A stretch of 64,000 nt of DNA from Gnetum montanum. Lineage: Eukaryota > Streptophyta > Gnetopsida > Gnetales > Gnetaceae. Where the stretch lies: contig MNCI01004158.1 of assembly GCA_015680685.1 (NCBI GenBank), forward strand, positions 34,035-98,034. The letters are read 5' to 3'. Positions 57,193 through 64,000 of the stretch are shown piece after piece. The notes below the pieces were generated by a model. The model did no database searches and had not been told where the DNA came from. It saw nothing but the letters and a program-made list of their open reading frames with translations. The stretch's first letter is position 1; each line of letters opens with the position of its first letter. The position numbers were made by a program, and so were the translations under genes.

Positions 57193-57730
57193 TTACTTAT
57201 TTACACATGCCAGCAATATCCCATCAAAGGAGTGTTTGCATAAATCATTATCTCCAATAAGTACATATTGCCGAACACACTTGCGGATCGCATCCCTTTG
57301 GATAGATATCAATCTGCATAGGGGTTCGCCATGTTGCAGATAGGCTTTAATGTTGGCGTACCACTCCTGGGTATTTGCAGCACTTACAGAGGTGACATGT
57401 ATCGCTTGAGTAATAGGCTCTGTACACTCGATTATCAATGTGGGCAAACTTGTAAATAGGTGTGGTGGCATAGGTCGTAATAGGGCTATAGATGAGTAAC
57501 TTTGCAGACATAGACATCGGTGACTTGATTGACAATGAGTTGTGAATCGCTGCGAATCGCCAGGTGTTGAATTTTTAATGCTTGGCCTGCTAAGAGGCCC
57601 CTGAGTAGTCCTTCGTACTCTACCATGTTGTTCGTACAAAGGAATGTGAAACAATAAGCAAAAAGTTGAATCTCCCCAAAGCGGAACGTAATGACGGTAG
57701 CTACACTACCACCTCACGTAGTCGAGGCAC
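57193..57730 (-). pseudogene. E second RNase H and linker
   Basis: Minus strand: TLHFNSASTT.GG (first catalytic Asp now Asn in the FDGAS motif), a NNMVEYEGLLRGLL-type segment, and SDSQLIVNQVTDVYV with the last Asp retained. Then the linker EWYANIKAYLQHGEPLCRLI as in D. Stops and shifts break it. Confirms E as Tat lineage. Confidence 0.82.
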
Positions 57731-58200
57731 TGTTGAAATGCAAAGTAGCCTCTAAATGTAATGGGATAGAGGTGATAGTGCTAACATGCTTGTTAGGGAA
57801 TTCGGGTTCTATGGTTGCCCAATCGTCGACGGGTGAGGTTGTAAGTTGCGTAGCTATAGCTTGACCTTTCGTTGATAATTGGATCACATAATGCAAATCA
57901 AATTCCATGATTATGGCTTTCCACTAGGCTATCCTACTGCTCTCGTATAGATTGTTTTTGATAGCCCAGAGTACATTGCTTTTGCATATAATGTTGACTT
58001 TGCTACAAAAAAGATAATGCCTCCACTTTTTTAATGCAAACACTAGGATGAGGAAATTTCCTTCCACCTCATTGTACTTCACCTTGTATGCTATCAATGC
58101 ATGACTTAGGTAATACACTGGAATCTCAGAGCCATCATCTCTTCTCTGACATAACAATGCCATGATAGACATCTCTAAGGTGGCAAGGTAGATGTAGAAA
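57731..58200 (-). pseudogene. E first RNase H
   Basis: YLATLEMSIMALLCQRRDDG, PVYYLSHALIAYKVKYNEVE, GNFLILVFALKKWRHYLFCS and FDLHYVIQLSTKGQAIATQL match the D domain almost residue for residue in the conserved blocks. One stop at about 57922 where Trp is expected. Confidence 0.88.
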
Positions 58201-59499
58201 GGCTTATCCCTCTACGGTGGGTAAATAGTTGGGAGGTGTAAAAGCTCTTTATCTAGATTATTGAAGGCTTATTGGCATTGTGTTGTCCATTCGAAGTTAA
58301 TCCCTTTCTTTAGCAAGTGTTGCATGGGGTGTAACTTGTCAGTCAACTTTGCTATAAACCTTCTAATGAACTATACCCTACCTTGCAATCCACACAATTC
58401 TTTAAGGTTTGTAGGGGGTGCTAGGTTAACGATGGTCTTAACTTTGTTAGGGTCCACTCGTATTCTAGCCTCCGACACTATAAACCCTAGCATGCGTCCG
58501 GATCTTACCCCAAAGACACACTTTTTTGGGTTGAGGCGTAAGTCATGCATTTGGCAGCATTTGAGGACTACACCTAGATCGTTGGGATGATCAGCAACCT
58601 CTTTGGATTTGACCGCTATGTCATCCACATAGTCTTTTAGTGTCTCTAGGATGTAGTCACTAAAGATGTATGTCATGGCTCTTTGGTAGGTTGCTCCGGT
58701 ATTTTTGAACCCAAAGGGCATCATGATGTAACAGAAGGTACCCCATGGGGTCATGAAAGTTGTTGTTAACTGATGCTCTGGGTTGATATGAATTTGGTTG
58801 TTGCCGGAGAAACTGTCCATGAAAGATAGTAGAGCGTGACTAGCCATAGTGTCAATGAGTTGATCAATACTCGACAATGGGAAGTCATCCTTGATTGTTG
58901 CTTTGATCAGATCCTAGAAGTCTATACAGATTCGTATTCCTCCCATTTTCTTAGACACTACAGTGATGTTCGACACCCATTCTAAGTAATCAACTACCCA
59001 AATGAAACCAGCTTGATACAGCTTAGTGATTTCCTCGCATATGGCCAGTGCGATCTCTGGTTTAGTCTTGCAAGCCTTTTGTTTAATTACCTTCACACAC
59101 AGGTCCAAGACAATGTTATGTTATATAAGCCTTAGATCTAAGCCCGGCATGTTGTTATAGGACCACACGAATACTTCGATGTTGTCTTGCAGGATTTTGG
59201 ATACATCTTTGTGTGTTTGCGAATCTAGGAGGGAGTTAAGTTTTAATGTTTTTACTTTTCCCCTGAATGTAGTCATAGGCATTTCAATGAGAGGGTCCTT
59301 GGTCACATTCCCAGCCTCTAAAGGGCTTGGACCAAATGTTCGGGCTAGTCTGGGGATGTTTCTAAGGACGCAATAATGCTATCAGTGGATGATTCCTAGT
59401 CTATTGACTTTGGGTTCAGTTGTCTTGTAAGCTCGCCATGTGGACCTATCAAGGCTAGAGGTGAAGATAGATCATGATGCATGGCCATTCGTGCTCAAC
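58201..59499 (-). pseudogene. E reverse transcriptase
   Basis: The frame opens after the candidate splice acceptor at 59500. Segments: KDVSKILQDNIEVFVWSYNN, MPGLDLRLI, EITKLYQAGFIWVVDYLEWV, SSIDQLIDTMASHALLSFMD, FMTPWGTFCYIMMPFGFKNT and GATYQRAMTYIF. Active site YVDD at 58631-58620 is intact. RVDPNKVKTIVNLAPPTNLK follows. Stops at 59306-59390, 59110, 58912, 58370. The RT part 58877-58371 is the longest undamaged pol stretch in the window after D's integrase. Confidence 0.92.
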
Positions 59500-59501
59500 C
59501 T
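59500..59501 (-). promoter_or_regulatory. Candidate sense splice acceptor before E RT
   Basis: Minus strand TTATTGTGGCAG then GT TGA GCA CGA ATG. D has TTTATTGGCAG then GA GCA AGC CTG ATG: same distance and phase to the aligned ATG. Positional conservation between diverged copies favours a real site. Confidence 0.5.
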
Positions 59502-59639
59502 GCCACAATAAGATAAATGCGAAGCCAAGTGATACCTGTTTGTAGAAATGGTGCATAGTAAACACTTGCAAAGAAACAATGAAATATGAAATGGTTTAAA
59601 TAATTGTCAACTGTGATGCCAAATTCACAAGCTGCCATT

Positions 59640-60065
59640 TTAAGGTCATAGAGGACTGCTAACTTGGTTGAACTGTAAGTCATAACTACTAGTTTAAGAT
59701 CTTTGCAGACCACAAATGGGTTAGGTTTGTGAGTTAAAAGTATTAGTTTAAGGTCTTTGTGAACCACTAACGAGTTATGCTCATGAAGGTAAGTATTAGT
59801 TTAAGGTCTTTATGGACAGCTAACAAGTTATTGTTGCAAAGGTTAAAACTATTAGTTTAAGGTCTTTGCGAACCGCTAACTTGGTTGAAACTATGAGTCA
59901 AAATTGCTAGTTTAAGGTCTTTGCAGACCACTAACTTGGTGAAAATTGGGAGTCAAAATTGCTAGTTTAAGGTCTTTGCAGATCGCTAATAGGTTATTCT
60001 TTCACAGGTGAGTGTCTATTAGTTTAAGGTCTTTGCGGACCGCTAATGAGTTATTTTTGCGAATG
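59640..60065. repeat. Tandem array upstream of E RT
   Basis: About nine units of 45-65 bp with TAGTTTAAGGTCTTTGCAGA plus CC(A/G)CTAA. Equivalent to the D array at 26395-26620 on the reverse strand; shared core GTTTAAGG(C/T)CTT...GG(A/C)CC. Confidence 0.9.
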
Positions 60066-60359
60066 TGAGTGGCTAGTTAAGGTGGAATGAAATTTTTGGT
60101 TGGGCCCACCTACCATGATGCAAATAGTGCTGCTACGCTATGGCGAGAGTGCTACACTATACAGAGCGTCCCACATTAATCGGGATGCGAAATGGCAAGT
60201 TCCTTTTTACTACGTTGGCTATACATAGGGTTTTACCCCTAGTAAACTTGTCATTTTTATTATAAGCATAGAACTCACACCCAAAGTGTAGAGCGGTTGT
60301 ATTGAAAAAGAGCAAAGCGATTCAAGGTAGTGACTAAGAAAGAATCTACAATCGAGACG

Positions 60360-62650
60360 ATGGCACCTAAAAGAGAACACAAGTACCTAGTGCTCGCCAA
60401 GGTGGACGAGGTGAAAGACACCCTAGGGCATCTGTCGTAGGCGCGCATTGTGGTACGAGAGGAGACTTCATTGGCCTGGTAAGCTGCTACGCTACCTTTT
60501 TTTCCCTGTGGCTATTGTTGTCTCTACTCTCTTTCTATTTTTTGTTTTCAAAATCCATGTCTTCTGTCACCGTTTTGGTTGTTGTTTTGGCCATTACACC
60601 ATCCCTATTGCCGATTTGGCCATGAAGGGTGTACGGACGATATGCTAAGGTTGCATGCAGTATTGCCCATACCACCATTGCTATGACTACCTCACCACAA
60701 AGGTTTAGGTGATTCTAGAAACCTAGTATGCAAATAGCGTAGTGTACGATCCTAGGGAGGGTTTGGCCACGCGCATGATTTGACAGTGTAACACGCGTCT
60801 AACATAGCATAGCGCGAATCATTTTGTACGTCAGGATTTATTGAAACCAATGCAGTGTATTAAATTCTTTCTTGTTTAAAATTCGTATTTAATTTTTTTG
60901 TTGCTATGCTAGGCTAGTGTGTTGTGAGACCTCTTGGTCAATGCATCGGTAATATCATGTTGCTATGCTATTGCCCTTGTGGTTTTTCTACGCTACATGC
61001 AAGGAAAGAGTTATGCTACGCTATTTGCAAATGGCCAATCCTGCTAAGCTACATGCGAATTCCAATTGAACATAATGTTAACATTTTTCATTGTGTTATG
61101 CAGGGTGATGTTAAGACCCATCTTTATTGTCGTAGAAATTGTAGGGGTTTTGTGCTCCCTAAGCAAACCAGTGGCCAACGTTCCTCCGCCCCATGCCCAT
61201 GTGGAGCGGTAGGTGATCTAGTTCTAGGAAGGCATGTGGGACTTCCTACAATTCCTCCTCCAGCACTTTGGTGTGATTTTTTGGTCACACTTATCCACGA
61301 AGGTAGCAACTGCAATTACAGAAACCCTGTTGCCTAGGGCAAACTGGGGTATTCTGAGATTTCTGACTGATGGGGCAATCGAGGGTGAGCAGGCAGGAGG
61401 ATCCAATCAACACCCAAAAATCTTGAGGCATCTGACCTAGATCTTGGAAATGCCTAAATATAATTGCTACCACCTGTACAACACGTTGTTCATTGCTCAT
61501 CACATGGGAACCTATTGTCAGAACCCACCAAGAACCATTTATTGTGCCGGCGGGTGAGTTCTATTAATGTATTTTGCTACGTTATGCGATGCATGCTACA
61601 CTAGGTAAAAAAAATGTTAACAGTGTATGTGCTCTTCTTGTTACCAAGTTTTACATCAACAAGAGTAGGCTTCACGGTGATACTGATGCCTTGGCCTTGG
61701 CACAGATGGCGATGCAGGAGTTTTCCTCTGCTGAGAATATGTGCACCGGCGTGATAGGCTAATGCATTGGTGAATACAAAACCTATCCAACCTGGTACTC
61801 CTAGTTTTACAACAGGTGTAAGGAGTTTAGTTGGTTGGATGGGGATTGGGCATCCCTTAGGCCGATCACTGTTGAAGACGTGTCGGTGGATCTTCCATCG
61901 TTCCTGTTGCCATTCAAACCTGGTACACTAGACTGTGAGTTAATGTTTGCATGTTCAAGTGTTGTTCCTATTTTTCTACTATTTTTAGTTTGTTTTGCTT
62001 TTTACTTTTTCTTTTTTGTAAATTTCTACAGCAGTGAAGAAATCCTAGGAAGTGACGGTGATCACCTCTAGGCATAATGAGGCTAACATTTATTTCAAGT
62101 ATGGGGAGGTAGACGAGAACCAACGCTGACTTTGTAGCGAGGCCCCAAAATCACTCACCAACAACCTTCGGGACGCTGGGCTCATGGAATTGTTCTTGGC
62201 TATGAACCCAAGTGTTCCTGCTACTACGATGCTTGCCCTAGCCAACTCCTTTTTCGAAAGAGTAGACTGCTTCTGCACACGTGTCCACGGTGTGCTAGTG
62301 ATGCTCAAGATTAATGACAGCTATTCACGGATCTCTTCAGTGTCCCTTATGATGGCCTCCTCGTAGGAGAAAAGACCAAAAAGGAGGCGTACCATTAGGG
62401 GGATATTTAGGAGTGGCTAGGGGTAGCGAAAGGGGACCCCCATTTAAGCGGCTACGTTGAGAGTGGCCAAAACAGTTTACCCCATCTTTCGTGCCCATGC
62501 TTTCCCCAAACTACTCTCCCAAGGAAAAATCATTGGGATTGAGCAAGCTTGGGTAATGAGAGAGGTCATGGAAGAGGGGGCCCGTTACAATTTTTGCTTT
62601 ATCTTTCTTTTCATACTTTTTTCTAGACCAACATTCTAGAGTATTTTGGG
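60360..62650 (+). pseudogene. Antisense gene copy in E, four exons visible, truncated
   Basis: Inferred exons: 60360-60478 (MAPKREHKYLVLAKVDEVKD start), 61104-61553, 61624-61934, 62032 to about 62650. Donors GTAAGC, GTGAGT, GTGAGT; acceptors ATGCAG, TAACAG, CTACAG. Phases 2, 2, 1 equal those of D. Homology: VVEIVGVL to VVELVGVL; FGVIFWSHLST to FRVVIWSHLSE; LYNTLFIAHHMGTYCQNPP to LNNTLFLATHVHTLF.NPP; GLMELFLAMNPSVPATTMLA to GLMELFTTPSPDVSVTKMIG; VYPIFRAHAFPKLLSQGKII to LYPLFRAWVFPKSLSQVKSL. Broken by several TAG/TAA stops. The right end is cut by the G LTR at 62651, so exons 5-8 are missing. Confidence 0.72.
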
Positions 62651-63921
62651 TGTCGGTGCCATAGAAATCATGAGTTATAGTTAATACCATGAGTTGATCA
62701 TGAGTCATCGTCTAGGAAAAATTAATCTTTGTAATACTATTAGTCATGGTGAACTCATGGTCTAAAAATATGCAATGCCACAACTTGACCATGAGTCATG
62801 ATTACTTTGAAAAACTTGAATTTGTAAAGATTTTAAAATTAGATTTGAATGTGAATCGATTTGTTAGATTCACCCTGAGCTATTGAAAAACTTGAGATGA
62901 GAAATAAGTCTGAAAGAATTGAATTTATGGATGAATTCATTAATCCCACTTGAATGATATTGATCCTCCAAACTAAAGGCTAAACCTCAACTACAATGAA
63001 TTTCGGAAAAAAAGATGCTTTGATGGAATTATTAATTAATGAGTCGCATGTTTTGGCTATATTGACAGGATGCCGTCATTGCGACCCTATCGATGGGATC
63101 TCATCGATGTGATCCCGTCGATGCAGTGTTTGACCCGTTGATGTGTACCCATCAATAAGGCACCCTATTTAGCCTATAAATGTATGCCTCCCATCACATT
63201 TATGGTAATCAGTCTCATAGTTGTAGCAAAGCTTTACCAATTTTTCCACTCAAAAGTTAGAATATTTTCTGAGTGCCTGTAGTAGGAGTTAAAGAGTGTA
63301 TGAATCTTTGTTCAAGCACTATTGTACCTAAGCACTTCAATGTGTATAGCAATAAAGAAGAGCTTTGTGATCAAACTATGTAGCACTTGGACTAGATTAG
63401 TTATTTCTTTAAGAATTTAATATTCAAGCAATTTCCTTTAATGTTTTTAAGCAATTAAGCGATGAATTAATATAGATTAAATAGTAAACATAAGTACAAC
63501 CACTTCAAGCATATGTCTAATGCTCGGTAATCCTAGTAATTCTTAACATTTGGTAACCCAATAGCACTATACATGTTCAAGATGTGTACGACAAGTGGGA
63601 ACAAATGCTTATGTTAGGATTAGCTAAGCATTAGTTAGTTGTTAGATTAATTTAGTAATTAAATTATCTTATTCTTTATTCTTTATTCTTAGATGACTTA
63701 AATCATAAAAGAAAAAATGAAAAAATCATGTACCTTAGTTACACTTAACCATACCCTTGAGCTTCACAAGTGAAATTGGAAAGACAACGATTGCAATAGT
63801 TAGTTTCACCTTCTATAACCCAGTATAATTAAAGAACTAAAGTCTATAGAATTCAACTGGATTATTGAGTAACCAGTAATGATTCGTATGGTTGGGTGTA
63901 GGGTATCCTCATTGCTCATCA
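62651..63921 (+). repeat. 5' LTR of G
   Basis: Start TGTCGGTGCC, end ATTGCTCATCA. 63.2-63.9 kb is alignable to the reverse complement of the B LTRs (AAAGTTAGAATATTTTC, TGTACCTAAGCACTTC, CAACCATACGAATCA). Upstream parts differ. It carries CATGAGTCATG motifs at 62.69-62.80 kb and a CGATG(G/T)GATC(C/T)C minisatellite at 63.08-63.15 kb just before the TATA box. Confidence 0.7.
63174..63181 (+). promoter_or_regulatory. TATA box of the G LTR
   Basis: CTATAAAT, placed as in the B LTR (12045-12056, minus strand), directly downstream of a short minisatellite. Confidence 0.6.
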
Positions 63922-63922
63922 T

Positions 63923-63940
63923 TAGCGACATTGCTAGGGA
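63923..63940 (+). other. Primer-binding site of G
   Basis: TAGCGACATTGCTAGGGA one base after the LTR end. It matches TGGCGCCGTTGCCGGGGA, the type used by many Athila/Tat elements, with five changes, mostly G to A or C to T. Confidence 0.75.
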
Positions 63941-64000
63941 CTTTAGTTAGTTACATGCATTGTCTAGGACTTAGTGATAATCATTTAACATCGTTGGATT

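Larger units (their letters stand above)
53028..62650 (-). mobile_element. Tat-like Ty3/gypsy element E (5' part lost)
   Basis: Minus strand. From 3' to 5' end: LTR 53028-54548, polypurine tract, untranslated region, tandem array, integrase, second and first RNase H, RT, tandem array, antisense gene (plus strand). Gag, protease, leader and 5' LTR are absent because the LTR of G begins at 62651. The order equals D throughout. Left flank AGGGT (53023-53027) is the potential target duplication; its partner was lost. Confidence 0.87.
62651..64000 (+). mobile_element. Athila-like element G, 5' end only
   Basis: LTR (62651-63921), primer site (63923-63940) and the first 60 bases of leader, then the window ends. 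It is the same family as B on the opposite strand. It truncates E; TTGGG at 62646-62650 would be the target duplication. Confidence 0.75.

Noticed and set aside
62651-63027. Continuation of copia F right of E
   Set aside because: No copia RT or RNase H motifs on the minus strand; sequence is the G LTR instead.
63060-63160. Independent satellite CGATG(G/T)GATC
   Set aside because: Only four or five loose units just upstream of the G TATA box; part of LTR variable region.

Overview
The window looks like repeat-dense intergenic DNA from a vascular plant with a large genome. A gymnosperm is my guess from the size and decay of the elements, but nothing here fixes the species. I see no intact host gene, rRNA or tRNA. 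Almost everything is nested, decayed LTR retrotransposons: Ty3/gypsy Tat-like (dual RNase H), Athila-like, chromovirus (chromodomain), plus one Ty1/copia fragment. Element names below (X, A1, A2, B, C, D, E, F, G) are mine.

Layout: 1-3261 is the leader and 5' LTR of a minus-strand Tat-like element X that runs off the left edge; its LTR holds an expanded 181-bp tandem array. Two plus-strand chromovirus remnants follow, A1 (about 4.9-7.4 kb) and A2 (about 9.0-11.3 kb). A2 is cut inside its RT/RNase H linker by B, a minus-strand Athila-like element (LTRs at 11.3-12.4 and 44.85-45.6 kb). B was in turn hit twice: D, an 18.5-kb plus-strand Tat-like element (14769-33305), sits in its integrase gene, and C, an internally rearranged Tat-like element (38517-44840, perfect 5-bp target duplication GCAAT), sits inside its primer-binding site. 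45.6-49.6 kb holds a probable short solo LTR and an unidentified GC-rich gene-like segment. 49564-51354 is a solo Tat-like LTR with a perfect target duplication (AGTTC). A copia RNase H fragment F (52.66-53.03 kb) is interrupted by E, a second minus-strand Tat-like element (53028 to about 62650), which is truncated by the 5' LTR and primer site of another Athila-like element G running off the right edge.

Main result: in D the space between protease and RT (about 20.8-26.7 kb) carries a gene in the antisense direction with eight inferable exons (25823 down to 21549, about 1,040 codons, decayed). E has a diverged copy at the same place relative to RT (60360-62650). The first three intron positions and phases (2, 2, 1) agree between the two, and the reading frame is recoverable in both. 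On the sense side, D and E also share a splice-acceptor-like site the same distance before the RT frame opens (26698 and 59500), so the whole spacer may be a sense-strand intron, as in Ogre elements, with an antisense multi-exon gene inside it. I do not recognise the encoded protein.

Coding regions of all elements are broken, largely by TAG stops at former glutamine codons, as expected from decay of methylated cytosines. Three single-N positions (2915, 30988, 44025) are each flanked by direct duplicates of 41, 116 and about 80 bp and look like unmerged contig overlaps.
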